Shown here piece after piece: positions 16,951 through 27,900 of a stretch of 64,000 nt of DNA. A model generated the notes under the pieces. It was given only the letters and a program-made list of their open reading frames with translations, had not been told where the DNA came from and did not search any database. A program made the position numbers and the translations under genes. Location of the stretch: contig NZ_RXOF01000010.1 in assembly GCF_003970915.1 (NCBI RefSeq), positions 157,444 to 221,443 on the forward strand, read 5' to 3'. Positions within the stretch are counted from its first letter, which is position 1; each line of letters starts with the position of its first letter. Source of the DNA: Hymenobacter gummosus (GTDB lineage: Bacteria > Bacteroidota > Bacteroidia > Cytophagales > Hymenobacteraceae).

Positions 16951-17613
16951 TCAGGGCGTGTATTTGACGAAGGAGCGCGTGGTGCGCTGGCTGCCGGCGC
17001 GCAGCTCCAGGGTATAACTCCCGTTGCGCAGCCGCCGCAAGTCGATGCGCTGGCCGGGCCCGAGGTGCCCCGACAGCACCAGGCGCTTGGCCGCGTCGCG
17101 GATGCAGTAGTCGCCGCTGGCGGGGCCGCAGCTCAGCCACTCGGCCGCGGGGTTGGGCGTCAGCTCCCAGTCGGCGGCGGGCAGGGGGAGCACCTCCGAG
17201 AAGCCGCCCGGGAAGCGCAGCCGGTAGTACACGGCCTCGGCGCCGGGGGCCGGGTCGAGGAAGCGGTAGCCGGGGCCGGCGGTGCGCACCGGCACCGTAC
17301 CCACAGCCCGGAAGGCCACGCCGTCGGTGGAGCGCTCCACGTCGAAGCGCCCGGCGGCTTTGCCCACGGCATCCCAGGTCAACAGGGCGCCCTGCGGGGT
17401 GCGCCCCACCGCCCAGGTACTCAGGGCTACCGGCGCGGGGCTGGCTTCGGGAGCTGCGGCCGTGGGGGCCGCGCCTGCGGGCGGCCGAACGGTATGGAGG
17501 GCCACGGAGCGGGATGCCGGATGCTGCCCCCCGGCCCAGGCGGGAAGCAGCAGGGCCAGCAGCAAAAGGTGCCAGCCACCGGGCCGCTGTAGTAAGGACG
17601 GGGTTGTTTTCAT
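16951..17613 (-). CDS. small secreted protein with T9SS-like sorting tail
   Basis: 220 aa. The ATG at 17613 directly precedes a signal peptide (MKTTPSLLQRPGGWHLLLLALL..., cleavage about residue 34). The middle has the FN3-like block common in Bacteroidota secreted proteins: ALLTWDAVGKAAGRFDVERS, STDGVAFRAVG and YYRLRFPGG. The C-terminus (LRNGSYTLELRAGSQRTTRSFVKYTP region) resembles the last strands of a type A T9SS sorting domain, although the usual YPNP entry is replaced by ELTPNPAAEWL. It therefore looks like a cut-down relative of the next, larger cargo protein. Ligand unknown. Confidence 0.75.
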   Translation of the reverse strand: MKTTPSLLQRPGGWHLLLLALLLPAWAGGQHPASRSVALHTVRPPAGAAPTAAAPEASPAPVALSTWAVGRTPQGALLTWDAVGKAAGRFDVERSTDGVAFRAVGTVPVRTAGPGYRFLDPAPGAEAVYYRLRFPGGFSEVLPLPAADWELTPNPAAEWLSCGPASGDYCIRDAAKRLVLSGHLGPGQRIDLRRLRNGSYTLELRAGSQRTTRSFVKYTP

Positions 17614-17713
17614 GCGGAGTGGTGGTTGTGGGCGCGCCAGCGTTAACAGAATTAAGATACAATAAAATGATGATATATTCATATTAAATCACCTATTATA
17701 ATCCAATAAAAAA

Positions 17714-17747
17714 CAAGCGGCCCCTGCCGGTGGGCAGGGGCCGCTTG
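17714..17747 (-). terminator. terminator of the 744-aa T9SS cargo gene
   Basis: Perfect 15-bp stem 17714-17728 / 17733-17747 with a 4-nt loop, followed on the minus strand by TTTTTTATTGG. It is 26 bp after the stop codon. Confidence 0.9.
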
Positions 17748-17773
17748 TGGTAGGGCTGCTCGGGCGAAGCGGC

Positions 17774-20008
17774 CTAGTTGGTCTTCACTACGGTGTGCAC
17801 CGTGCGCTGGCGGCCCTGGCCTACTTCGAGGTAGTAGCTGCCGGCCGGCAGGCCGTGCAAATCCACCGTGGTGCGGCCCTGCACCTTGCCGTTGCGCAGG
17901 GGCTGGCCCATCAGGTTCAGCAGGCGCCACTGCACCGGCTCCTCCCCTGCCAGCACGAACAGCTCGTCCTGGGCCGGGTTGGGGTAAGTGCTGATGCTGA
18001 GCTTGTCGCCGCCCGCAATCAGTACGGCGTGCGAATCGGTGGTAGTGCCGTCGTGGTCGATCTGGCGCAGCCGGTAGAAGGCCGCCTTGGTCAGCGGGTC
18101 ACGGTCGAGGAAGCTGTAGCTGGTAGCCCGGGTCGACTGGCCCTGGCCTTTTACCGAGCCAATGGTCAGGAAGGCCTTGCCATCGAGGCTGCGCTGTACT
18201 TCGAACCGGTCGTTGTTGATTTCCTGGGCAGTCGTCCAGTTCAGCACGGCCCCGGCGGCCGTACGCTTGCCCGTAAAGGCGCTCAGCTCCACGGGCAGCG
18301 GGTTCACGGCCAGGTTGCTGCTGGTAGTGGCCAGCACAAAGTCGCCCAGGGCCGTCAGGCCGGTGACGTTGATGGTGCCGGTGGGGGCGCCCGAGCCGGT
18401 GCCGCCCAGGTTTTCCCAGGTGCCGCCGCCAATGCTGCGGGCCAGACGCAGGGTAGCGCCGTCGGTTACCTGGTCGTCGGCGCCGTAGTTGAGGGTGATG
18501 GAGCCGGTGTTGAAGGTGGTACCCGGGGCCGACAGCGAGAACAGGCGCACGCCCGATACGCGCTGCAGCGTAGCGGCGAAGGGGCGGGCAGCGGCGTTGC
18601 CGCCTTCTACCTGCTGGGCCGTGTAGGTACCCGTAGCGGAGGTTTGCGTCAGCGAGAGGTTAATCGGACGGTAAACGCCCACCCCGTTGCGGAAAGCCCC
18701 GACGGGGAAAGCCAGCACTTTGGAGTTGGCTCCGCTGGCCGTGACGGTGAGCGGGCCGTTGACGAAGCTGGTGGCGCTGCCGCCGGTTACCAGCGAGCTG
18801 CCGTTGGAGCTGTTGCTCAGCGCAATGGTCAACGGGTTGCCGGTGGAGGTAGTCACCACGCCGCTGGTCAGGTTCAGCCCTTTAAACGTGAGCGGCTTGA
18901 GCAGCGTCACGCCGTTGGCGTTGTTTACCAGCAAGGTCACGGTGCTGGCGTTGATGGCAATGGAGCCGGCGCCCTGAATGGTCTGGGGCGTAGTGCCGTT
19001 CAGGGTCAGGTTGACGTCGGCGTTGGGCTGAATAGACAGGCCGCCGCCGTCCACCGTGATATTACCGCCAATGGCCACGCCGCCGGTAGCATTACCGGTG
19101 ATGTTCAGGCTGACGCTGGACTGGTTGGTCGAAGCCAGAATCAAATCGTTGAGCACCGTCAGGCGGGAAGTACCGCCGTACACCAGGCCCGCGTTGGTGG
19201 GATAAGCGTACACCAGGTTGCCGTAGGTACGGCCCTCGAGGCTAGCCGGCACGGCGCCGCCCGTGAAGCGGTAGGTGCTGCCCGTCTGGAAGGTGGCGGG
19301 GCCGTAGGGGTCGGCGCCGGCTTCCTGCAGAAAGGACGAGCCGCTCTGGAATACGGCCACCCCGTTGGTCGAGCCGAAGGGCGCCGCGGTAGAAGGCACC
19401 CGGGCACCCACCACGGAAAGCGAGCCGCCCGACTGAAAAGTCAGGGAGTTGGCCGGAGCGGTGAAGCGGTGCAGGATGCGCGTGTTGCTGTTGCCGCCAG
19501 GGTTGGCGCCGTCGAATACCACGCCCCCGCCCACAGTGCCGGTGGCGCCGGTGTTCAGGTTGATGTTCAGGCTGTGCCCGTTGGAGTTACCGTTGGCCCC
19601 CGCCCCCAGCACGGTAAGGCTGGTGCCCGGGGCCACGACGAAGTCATCGACGTTGCCGGCGCCGGTACCGTCGCCGGTAATGGTGAAGGTGCGGGTTATT
19701 TCCTGGCTGTTGCCGGGAGCCGGCAGGTTCAGGGTGACGGCCGCCCCATTGGCGAGGGTCAGCCGGCGCATTGCATCGTCTATATCCAACGTTACGGCGG
19801 GCGTACCGCCGTTGAATACCAAAATGTCCGTGTTCAGGCGCGTGCCGCGGTTCGGGCTCCAGTTGGCTGCCGTACTCCAGTTAGCCCCGTTGCCGCCTAC
19901 CCAGGTGTAGGTCGTCTGGGCCCAGCCGCTCAGCGGCGCCGCTACCAAAGCCAGCAGCGCCAATTTCTTCAAGCGGATAAAAGGGAGATGTTGGTATTGT
20001 TTTCTCAT
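17774..20008 (-). CDS. T9SS type A cargo, repeat-rich surface protein
   Basis: 744 aa. Signal peptide MRKQYQHLPFIRLKKLALLA... (cleavage after GWAQ, residue 31). The N-terminal part (YTWVGGNGANWSTAANWSPN) is typical of autotransporter/adhesin-like beta-helix proteins, and the body is Gly/Ser/Thr/Asn-rich with many SLTFQSGG-like turns. Near the end come LPVELSAFTGKRTAAGAVLN, EVQRSLDGKAF and YYRLRQIDHDG. The type A sorting domain follows: STYPNPAQDELFVLAGE, LMGQPLRNG, LPAGSYYLEV and terminal VVKTN. It would be exported by T9SS, trimmed and anchored on the surface. Own promoter and terminator. Confidence 0.88.
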   Translation of the reverse strand: MRKQYQHLPFIRLKKLALLALVAAPLSGWAQTTYTWVGGNGANWSTAANWSPNRGTRLNTDILVFNGGTPAVTLDIDDAMRRLTLANGAAVTLNLPAPGNSQEITRTFTITGDGTGAGNVDDFVVAPGTSLTVLGAGANGNSNGHSLNINLNTGATGTVGGGVVFDGANPGGNSNTRILHRFTAPANSLTFQSGGSLSVVGARVPSTAAPFGSTNGVAVFQSGSSFLQEAGADPYGPATFQTGSTYRFTGGAVPASLEGRTYGNLVYAYPTNAGLVYGGTSRLTVLNDLILASTNQSSVSLNITGNATGGVAIGGNITVDGGGLSIQPNADVNLTLNGTTPQTIQGAGSIAINASTVTLLVNNANGVTLLKPLTFKGLNLTSGVVTTSTGNPLTIALSNSSNGSSLVTGGSATSFVNGPLTVTASGANSKVLAFPVGAFRNGVGVYRPINLSLTQTSATGTYTAQQVEGGNAAARPFAATLQRVSGVRLFSLSAPGTTFNTGSITLNYGADDQVTDGATLRLARSIGGGTWENLGGTGSGAPTGTINVTGLTALGDFVLATTSSNLAVNPLPVELSAFTGKRTAAGAVLNWTTAQEINNDRFEVQRSLDGKAFLTIGSVKGQGQSTRATSYSFLDRDPLTKAAFYRLRQIDHDGTTTDSHAVLIAGGDKLSISTYPNPAQDELFVLAGEEPVQWRLLNLMGQPLRNGKVQGRTTVDLHGLPAGSYYLEVGQGRQRTVHTVVKTN

Positions 20009-20073
20009 GCAATAGAATGTGTTGGAGGCGCGCAGAAGAGCTGCCGCGCAGCAAACGGCGACGCACGGCGAAG

Positions 20074-20081
20074 CAAATATA
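20074..20081 (-). promoter_or_regulatory. -7 box of the 744-aa cargo gene
   Basis: TATATTTG on the minus strand, a perfect TAnnTTTG match, about 65 bp upstream of the ATG at 20008. Confidence 0.5.
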
Positions 20082-20153
20082 CCTGTTAGAAGAATATTAA
20101 CAGAAAACTATTTACAATTGTAATAATTCAAGTTTTTAACCTAGTGGAAAACG

Positions 20154-20186
20154 AAAGAGCAGCCCCGGCAACGGGACTGCTCTTTT
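20154..20186 (-). terminator. terminator of the lamin-tail adhesin gene
   Basis: AAAGAGCAGCCCCG (20154-20167) pairs with CGGGACTGCTCTTT (20172-20185) apart from one mismatch, 20 bp beyond the stop codon of the gene on the minus strand. Confidence 0.8.
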
Positions 20187-20205
20187 CACGGAAAGACGCA
20201 GGCTG

Positions 20206-23200
20206 CTATTCCTTCACGAAGCGCTGCACCACGCGGCCTTTCGCGGCCGTGCGCACTTCCAGGTGGTAGCTGCCCGGCTTCAGCGCCGACACATCCACGC
20301 TGAACTGGCCGTCGAGGCTGCGGCCCTCCAGCATGGGCTGGCCCAGCAGGTTGAGCACGCGCCACTGCTGGCTGGCCACGGTGCGGACGTGCAAGGTCTG
20401 GCGGGCAGGGTTGGGGAAGAGCTGCAGCCCGGCGTTGCCGGCCTGCACCACCACTACCGGCGAATAGGCAGTGCTGCCATCGGTATCGACCTGCTTCAGG
20501 CGGTAGTAGGCGGTGCCGGCTACGGGCCGGGCGTCCACCCAGTGGTAAGTACGCCTGCTGGTGCTGGTGCCGGCGGCGGCCAGGGTGCCCAGAGCCGCAA
20601 ACTCATGGCCGTCAGTGCTGCGCTGCACCTCGAAGTAGGCGCTGCTCTTTTCCTGGGCGGTAACCCACTGCAGCAGTACGCCCGCCTCCTGGCGCTGGGC
20701 CGTGAACGAGGTCAGCTCCACGGGCAGGGGGTTGAGGCCGGGCGTGGTAGCAGTGGTAGCCAGGGCGAAGTCGCCGAGGGCAGTGATGTTGGCCGTGATG
20801 GTGCCGGTGGCAAAGCCCGAGCTGGGGAAGCTGCCGGTGATGCCAACGGTGGTCAGTTCGGTGAAGGCAGTGTTGCCGTTGGCCGAGCTGCCCACGCGCA
20901 AGGTAGCTTGGTCGTTCACGCCGTCGTCGGTGCCGAAGCGGAGCGTGATGGTGCCGCTGGTGAAGGCCGCGCCGCCGGTTTCCTTGCTGAGGCGGAAGTA
21001 ACGCACCGCCGACACGTTGGTGAGCGGAGCCGTAACGCCGCGGCTGGTGCCCGGCAGTTCTTGGATGCGGGCGGTGTAGCTGGTAACCGTGGCGGCATCC
21101 TGGGTCAGGGCCAGGGTAACGGGGCGGTAGAAGCCAAGCGTGCCACCTAGCGGGAAGTCGAGCGTAGCCGTGGTGTTAGCCGGCGTGGACAGCGTCAGGG
21201 CGTTGACGTAGCTATCGGCGTTGCCACCGGTGATGGAGCCCGTCACCACCAGACGGGTAGAAGCGCTAAACTCCAGGGCACCGCGGCTCAGAGTCACGTT
21301 GCCCACGGTCAGCACGTCGGTGAGGTTGATGGTTACGTTGCTGGTGCGGTCGAGCGTGAGGGAGGCCAGGGAGGCCGTGCCGTTGACAAAGTCCAGCGCC
21401 CCAATACTGCCACTGCCTGTGAAACGCAGGGAGCTGGTGGCAGCGCCGCGCAGTTGCCCCGTCCCTACCGTCACCGGCCCGTTGATGATCAGCGTCTGGC
21501 CGGAGAAGCCCAGCACTCCGTCGGTTAGGTTCAGGTTGTTTACCGTCAGGCTGCTGCCGAGGGTCAGCTCGTCGCCGCTGCCGCTGGGGTTCAGTGTGAG
21601 GGTGCCTAGGGTTTCGTTCGTGCCGAAGTAAATCGTACCGGGGTTGGTACCGCCCGACTTGGCTACATTGATGGTACCGTTGGTGGCATTGGTCAGCACA
21701 CCTTCGCCTAAGAACAAGCCATTTCCAATTAGGGTAATGGTGTTGCTGTTCAGAGCCAGCGGACCGTCCAGCGTCAGGCCGCCACCGCTGGTGTTGCCCA
21801 GCGTGAGATTGGTGCCGGTGGCAGCCAGAGCCGCGCTAGCTGTACTATTGACGGTAAGACGGAACAGGTTAATATCGTTCCCGTTGCCAGTCAGCGTCTG
21901 GACGCCTGAGCTGGTCAGCTGCAGCGTATAGGCGTTGCTTGCGGTGCCGGGCGTCACGGTTCCCAACAGGGTGAAGTTGCCAGCGAGGTTGAGCGTGGTG
22001 AAGGTGGGCGTGCTGGAGCCAGCAAAACCGGCAAAGCCCGTCACGTTTTCCACAGTGAGGTTGCCGCGGACGGTAGTTGTGCCGGTGGGCAAGGTTTTGG
22101 TGCCGTTCGTCAGCTTAAGATTGCCGTAGCCCGCCGTCGGCGTTAGGGCCGGGGTTAGGGCGAAAGTGCCGCTCTGGGCGTAGTCGATGGTGCTGGTAGC
22201 ATCTACCGAGCCCAGAGTGTAGGCAATGGTAGAGTTTTGCACCACCAGGGTGCTGCCCGCGCCCAAGTCGAGTGGGCCGGTAAAGTTGAAGGCAGCGGGG
22301 ATGATAAATCCAGCGTTGGCGTCCAGCACTACCTTCGAGCCGTTGCCGGACACGGTCCAGGCGGCGCTGATGGTGCGGCCGGTACCGCTCACGCGGAACG
22401 TTTGCCCGTTGGTGGTGAAGTCAACCGGCGAGGTGCCCGAGCCGTCGGGGTTGGTCCCGAACGTTGCGGGGTCGTTCAGGGCGCCGGTGGCTTTGGCGTA
22501 GTACGTCGTGGGAACGATGTTGCAGTTGTTGGTCGACGAGGAGTTGCGCGGTGTGGGCGGCGTGACGGTCGTGAAATCAACGGCATTGTCGTTGCCGTTC
22601 ACGCAATCATCGATGCGGCGAGCGGCGATGTTGTTGTCGAGGGAAGCGGTAGGTCCGCTGCCTTCAAAGCAGCTAGAAGAACCATAGCCGACCAGATCAA
22701 GTACGTCGGCGGTTGGACATGATACCGAGTAAGCCGTTGTTACCGACGACAGCAATACCTTGCCATTGGTGCCGCTCATCGTGGTAGTGCCAACTACATC
22801 GGGCGTGGGCAGGGCCGTGGTCCCACCGCTACCAGCCGCTTGCTGCACTAGGTAATAGCCATAGGCCGGAATCGTGCCGGTCAGCGGCGTGGATTGCCAA
22901 CTGGTACCGGAGCTTGAACTGTACTGCACCGACCAGCCACTCACCGAAATAGCGGAGCCAGTGGTGTTGTGCAATTCAATAAAGTCGTTTCTGTACACCG
23001 AGCCGGAGTTGCCACCGCCGCCGTACACCTGGCTGATAACCACCTGGCCCGCCACCGGAGCCGTGAGCGTGGTAAAATTGGCCGTGCCGGGCGTCGTCGT
23101 CAGGTAGTTTTCAAAGCCGGCCGTAGCCGAAGTGTTGTAAGCGTAGACCTCGGCGGTGTAAGCCGTGTTGGGGGTCAGGCCGGTTACCGTGACGCTGGTA

Positions 23201-24789
23201 GCCGTGCCATTCAGCACCACGTAGTTGCCGGCGCCGGTGGTCGTGCCGGTGCCGCTGTTGCCGAAGGCCACGTTGGCCGTGTAAGCCGTTTGGTCGACGG
23301 GCGCTACGGCGCCGGTGCTGGTCTGCCGGATTACCAGCAGGCGGCTGGTACCGTCGCCGCCGGCTACGGTCAGCACGACGGAGCTGCCGCCGATGGTGCC
23401 GGTGCTGACCGTGGGCTGGGTGGTGGGCTCGGCTACCACGGTGCCGGTTACAGCCTTGGTTACGTCGGTAGCGCCGGTTGCTTGGTGGAGCAGGTTGCCG
23501 GCTACCGTGCCGCTACCGGCCCCGCTGAGGCGCACGTACACGGTGCTGCTGGCGGTGCCGCCCGTCTGAGGCACTGCCACCGTAGCGCCGAAACCGGAGC
23601 CGCTCGACAACGACACCTCATAGCCGGTGGGCGCCGTCACGGTAATGTCGGTGGTGAGGTTGCTGCCGCCAACGGTGTACGACTGTGCCGCCGAAGGCGT
23701 CCCGGCTAGGGTATTGAAGGCATTCAGCGCCGCGGGCGAAACGGTGATGGTAGGCGTGATGGAATTAACCGTACCCTCTACCGCTACGTTGCGCGTGGTG
23801 GCATTGGTGGAGGCATTGGTCACGTTGCCGCTGACTGCGCCCGTACCGGTGCCGCTAAGCCGCACGTAGATAGCGGTAGTGCTAATCGAGCCGCTGCTCG
23901 GCGTCAGCGTGACGCTGCTGCCGAAGCCGCTGGTGCTGCTGGTTGATACTTGAAAGTTCGTAGGCGCCGTCACGACCAAGTCGGCCGTCAGGTTGGACCC
24001 GCTCACGTTGTAGGTCGCCGTAGAAGTCGAGGGCGTACCGCTATTGGTGCTACCCACACTCAGCGGGCCGGCAGAGGAAACAGTAACGCTAGGAGTTGGC
24101 GTGCCGGCGGTGCCTCTTACGACAACATCATCAATGGTCCAAGTTTCACTAGCATTATCATTGAACAAGGTGATGCGGAAACGCAATTGCGTCGTGGTGG
24201 GAATTGCCGTCACGCTAACGGTGCTGTAGCCAGGAGCACTAGAGCCTCCGCCCCCGGTGAAAACCGTTACTGCACCAGTTCCATGTGCCCGGGTAGCCGT
24301 AGCGGTACCGGAGGTAAAGGACCACCGGCTATTTGAACCAGTAGCAGCGCCCCCCCGCACTCTAACCTGATCAACGTAACTAAATCCACCGTCGGTGCTT
24401 ATTGCCAGAGTTACTAAGTCAGGCGAATCGGCACCGTTACCACTGGTTCCAGAAAAAGAAGCCAATCGAAAGTCAACTGACACGTCAGTGTAACCAGTCG
24501 TATTAATATCAGCATCTGAGGTAATGGTGGCCGTACCACCTGACACACTATATCCCCTGGCTCCTGAAACAAACAGTGGTGCATTCGGAGTTAAACCTCC
24601 TGTCCGAGTTTCAAATCCGCCACCAGTTAGGGCCACAACTGCAGTAGGCGTGGCCGGAGTAGCCTCAAAGTCTTGCACTGCAATAATCTGCCCCCACCCT
24701 ACTAGCGGGGCGCAGAGCAACAACAGAGCCGTGAGCCACCTGGCCATATTTCCGGGGCGGGTGTGGGCGTGAGTTAAGCTTCGAGTCAT
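20206..24789 (-). CDS. large T9SS cargo with lamin-tail domain
   Basis: 1527 aa. Signal peptide MARWLTALLLLCAPLVGWGQ; the ATG at 24747 starts exactly there, while the ATG at 24789 adds 14 residues, so the start is uncertain. The order is: a jelly-roll-like domain (QDFEATPATPTAVVALTGGG), Ig-like repeats with VSSAGPLSVGS and VYVRLSGAGSGTVAGN, and a lamin-tail domain near 585-765 (QVVISQVYGGGGNSG, DFIELHNTTG, WSVQYSSSSGTSW). A long beta-helix-like part follows, then the sorting domain LFPNPARQTLHVRTV, LNLLGQPML, KPGSYHLEV and FVKE at the end. Lamin-tail domains often occur in secreted nucleases and adhesins, but no catalytic domain is seen. GC falls locally at 24100-24700. Confidence 0.87.
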   Translation of the reverse strand: MTRSLTHAHTRPGNMARWLTALLLLCAPLVGWGQIIAVQDFEATPATPTAVVALTGGGFETRTGGLTPNAPLFVSGARGYSVSGGTATITSDADINTTGYTDVSVDFRLASFSGTSGNGADSPDLVTLAISTDGGFSYVDQVRVRGGAATGSNSRWSFTSGTATATRAHGTGAVTVFTGGGGSSAPGYSTVSVTAIPTTTQLRFRITLFNDNASETWTIDDVVVRGTAGTPTPSVTVSSAGPLSVGSTNSGTPSTSTATYNVSGSNLTADLVVTAPTNFQVSTSSTSGFGSSVTLTPSSGSISTTAIYVRLSGTGTGAVSGNVTNASTNATTRNVAVEGTVNSITPTITVSPAALNAFNTLAGTPSAAQSYTVGGSNLTTDITVTAPTGYEVSLSSGSGFGATVAVPQTGGTASSTVYVRLSGAGSGTVAGNLLHQATGATDVTKAVTGTVVAEPTTQPTVSTGTIGGSSVVLTVAGGDGTSRLLVIRQTSTGAVAPVDQTAYTANVAFGNSGTGTTTGAGNYVVLNGTATSVTVTGLTPNTAYTAEVYAYNTSATAGFENYLTTTPGTANFTTLTAPVAGQVVISQVYGGGGNSGSVYRNDFIELHNTTGSAISVSGWSVQYSSSSGTSWQSTPLTGTIPAYGYYLVQQAAGSGGTTALPTPDVVGTTTMSGTNGKVLLSSVTTAYSVSCPTADVLDLVGYGSSSCFEGSGPTASLDNNIAARRIDDCVNGNDNAVDFTTVTPPTPRNSSSTNNCNIVPTTYYAKATGALNDPATFGTNPDGSGTSPVDFTTNGQTFRVSGTGRTISAAWTVSGNGSKVVLDANAGFIIPAAFNFTGPLDLGAGSTLVVQNSTIAYTLGSVDATSTIDYAQSGTFALTPALTPTAGYGNLKLTNGTKTLPTGTTTVRGNLTVENVTGFAGFAGSSTPTFTTLNLAGNFTLLGTVTPGTASNAYTLQLTSSGVQTLTGNGNDINLFRLTVNSTASAALAATGTNLTLGNTSGGGLTLDGPLALNSNTITLIGNGLFLGEGVLTNATNGTINVAKSGGTNPGTIYFGTNETLGTLTLNPSGSGDELTLGSSLTVNNLNLTDGVLGFSGQTLIINGPVTVGTGQLRGAATSSLRFTGSGSIGALDFVNGTASLASLTLDRTSNVTINLTDVLTVGNVTLSRGALEFSASTRLVVTGSITGGNADSYVNALTLSTPANTTATLDFPLGGTLGFYRPVTLALTQDAATVTSYTARIQELPGTSRGVTAPLTNVSAVRYFRLSKETGGAAFTSGTITLRFGTDDGVNDQATLRVGSSANGNTAFTELTTVGITGSFPSSGFATGTITANITALGDFALATTATTPGLNPLPVELTSFTAQRQEAGVLLQWVTAQEKSSAYFEVQRSTDGHEFAALGTLAAAGTSTSRRTYHWVDARPVAGTAYYRLKQVDTDGSTAYSPVVVVQAGNAGLQLFPNPARQTLHVRTVASQQWRVLNLLGQPMLEGRSLDGQFSVDVSALKPGSYHLEVRTAAKGRVVQRFVKE

Positions 24790-24910
24790 GCAAACAGGCT
24801 GAAGGGGGTGAGTTGGAGCGAACTAAGATACAAAGGTGCGTCTCATCAATAGTAATTCCGGCGGTTTGGATATTACAGTATTGTTACGGGCGCGGCGGCG
24901 GCCCACAAAT

Positions 24911-24943
24911 AAAAGGCCCCTACCGACGCGGCAGGGGCCTTTT
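24911..24943 (-). terminator. terminator of the IPT/TIG adhesin gene
   Basis: AAAAGGCCCCT (24911-24921) and AGGGGCCTTTT (24933-24943) form a perfect 11-bp stem, 20 bp after the stop codon. Confidence 0.88.
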
Positions 24944-24963
24944 GCTGAGGCAGTTAATCTAGC

Positions 24964-27900
24964 TTACTGCTTGTTGAGCTTGCGGGTAGTCTGGCCGTAC
25001 TTGGTAGCCAGCTTCACCAGGTACTGCCCGGCGGGCAGGCGGCTGGTATCAAAGGAGCCATCGGCGGCCAGGCGGCCGCTGAGCACCACGCGGCCCAGCA
25101 TATCCGTCACCTGCACCTCGGCAGCCGGGGCGGCCCCGGCCAGGCGTACGTACAGGGTCCGCTCCACCGGGTTGGGGTACACGGTCAGCCCGTCGAGGAT
25201 GCTGGCCGCGCGGGCCGCGGTGCTGGTCGTCACCGTGAAGACGTTCGGGCTGCTAGCCGTGCCGCCGGGCGTCGTTACCGAAATGGTGCCGGTGGTAGCG
25301 CCCGTGGGCACCGTCACGGTGATGGACGTAGCCGATACCACCGTGAAGCTTGGGGCATTTACCCCGTTGAAGGCCACGGCGGTGGCGCCCGTCAGGTTGG
25401 TGCCCGTAATCGTCACCAGGGAGCCAATGGCACCCGTGGAGGGCGAAATGGCGGTAATCGTCGGAGCCGGTGTGGGCACCGTTACCGTGAACGAGCCGGT
25501 GCTGGTAGCCGTGCCGCCCGGGGTCGTTACGGCGATGGTGCCGGTGGTGGCGCCCGTGGGCACGGTGGCCGAAATCGTGGTGGCGTTGGTCACGCTAAAG
25601 GTGGTAGCCGCCGTGCCGTTGAACGATACAGCGGTGGCGCCGGTGAAGTTCGTGCCCGTGATGGTCACGACAGTCCCAACCGGGCCACTGGTCGGCGTAA
25701 AGCTGGCCACCGTTGGGGCCGGCGTGGGCGTCGTCACGGTAAACGAGCTGGTGCTGGTGGCAGTGCCGCTCGGCGTGGTCACCGAGATGGTGCCGGTCGT
25801 CGCACCCGTCGGCACGGTAGCCGTGATGGACGTGGCCGAGCTAACGGTGAAGGTGGTAGCCGCCGTGCCGTTGAAGCTCACGGCGGTAGCGCCGGTGAAG
25901 TTCGTGCCGGTGATGGTTACCACCGTGCCCACCGGGCCGCTGGCAGGCGTGAAGCTGGCAATGGTCGGCGCCGGCGTGGGCACCGTTACCGTGAACGAGC
26001 CGGTGCTGGTAGCCGTGCCGCCCGGGGTCGTTACGGCGATGGTGCCAGTGGTAGCGCCCGTCGGCACGGTGGCGGTAAGGGTCGTGGCGTTGGTGACGCT
26101 AAACGTCGTAGCCGCGGTGCCATTGAACGACACCCCGGTGGCGCCGGTGAAGTTCGTGCCCGTGATGGTCACGACAGTCCCGACCGGGCCGCTGGTCGGC
26201 GTGAAGCTGGCAATGGTCGGGGCCGGCGTGGTTACGGTGAAAGTCGCCGTAGCCGTGCCGCCGCCGGGGGCCGGGTTGGTTACGGTTACGTTGTAAGTGC
26301 CCGCCGTGGCAATGGCCGAGGCCGGTACCGCCGCCGTCAGCTGCGTGGCCGAGACAACAGTGGTGGTCAGAGCCGTGCCGTTGAAGCTTACCACCGAGCC
26401 GCTGCCGAAGCCCGTTCCGTTTACCGTCAGGGTAAAGGCGGCGCCACCGGCTACGGCCGTGCTGGGCGCGAGGCTGCTGATGGTCGGCGCCGGGTTGGGC
26501 GTCGTCACCGTAAATGTGCCGTTGCTGGTATCCGTACCGCCGGGCGTGGTCACCGAGATGGTACCGGTAGTAGCGCCCGTCGGCACGGTAGCCGAAATGG
26601 ACGTGGCCGAGTTGACGGTGAAGGTGGTAGCGGCGGTGCCGTTGAACGATACGCCGGTAGCGCCGGTGAAATTGATACCGGTGATGGTGACGACGGTACC
26701 AACCGGGCCGCTGGTCGGGTTAAAGCTGGAAATAACGGGCGCCGGCGTGGGTACGGTCACCGTGAACGAGCCGGTGCTGGTGGCAGTACCGCCGGGCGTG
26801 GTCACGGCAATAGTGCCGCTGGTAGCGCCCGAGGGCACCGTAGCCGAAATCGTGGTGGCGTTGGTGACGCTAAACGTCGTAGCCGCGGTGCCGTTGAACG
26901 ACACCCCGGTGGCGCCGGTGAAGTTCGTGCCCGTGATGGTCACCACCGTGCCCACCGGGCCGCTGGTCGGCGTGAAGCTGGTCACCGTCGGGGCCGGGGT
27001 AGCGGAAGTTACGGTGAAGGTCTGCGGGGCCGAGTTGCCGCCGCCGGGAGCCGGGTTAGTTACGGTTACGTTGTAGCTGCCTGCCGTGGCAATGGCCGAA
27101 GCCGGCACGGCGGCCGTCAATTCCGCCACCGAAACGAAGGTGGTGGTCAGGGCCGTGCCATTGAAATTCACCACCGAAGCGGGCATGAAGTTGCTGCCCG
27201 TCAGCCTCAGGGTAAATCCGGCGCCCCCGGCCGTAGCCGTATTGGGCGAAATAGCCGTCAGTACCGGCACCGGGTTGGGCTGCGTTACCGTGTAGTTCAG
27301 GCTCGACGTGACCGTGCCCCCCGGCGTGGTTACCGTTATTGGCCCGTTGGTAGTGCCCGTAGGCACCGTGACCGTAATCTGAGTGGCCGAGTTGACGGTG
27401 AAAGTCGTAGCCGCCGTGCCGTTAAAGCTCACGGCGGTGGCGCCGGTGAAGTTCGTGCCCGTTATCGTCACCACCGTGCCGATGGGGCCGCTGCTGGGCG
27501 TGAAGCTGGCAATGGTGGGCGCTTGGGTGGTAGCATTGGCGGGCGCCAAAGCCACGCCGCGCAGCACGGTGTTAGTAGCGGAGGTAGCCAGCAGGCTCAA
27601 ACTACCGGCCGGGTCGACGGCCCCGTTGTAGCCCGTCACGTCGACCCCGGTGTACAGGGCCGTGTTGCCGGTGGCAAACAGCGTCACGGTGTTGCCGCTG
27701 CTCTGCGCTGCCAGTCCCCGCACGCTGGTCGGCGCCAGAATCACCCCGTTGGCGGTCCAGGTGCCGTTTACCAACGAATACTTGGCAATACCGCCGCCGG
27801 CGGCGGTGCGGTCGTCGGCTACGTAGGCCACATCCGGGCCCGGTACGGAGGCGTCGATATCAACCAGGGCGAAACCGTAAGGCGAGGCCGAAGTACCCGA

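Noticed and set aside
17747-20089. 780-codon plus-strand open frame across the T9SS cargo gene
   Set aside because: Complement of a real gene with signal peptide and sorting tail; no start context or domain.
25230-27523. Tandem 250-bp units suggestive of satellite DNA
   Set aside because: They translate in one frame to IPT/TIG domains of a full-length secreted protein.
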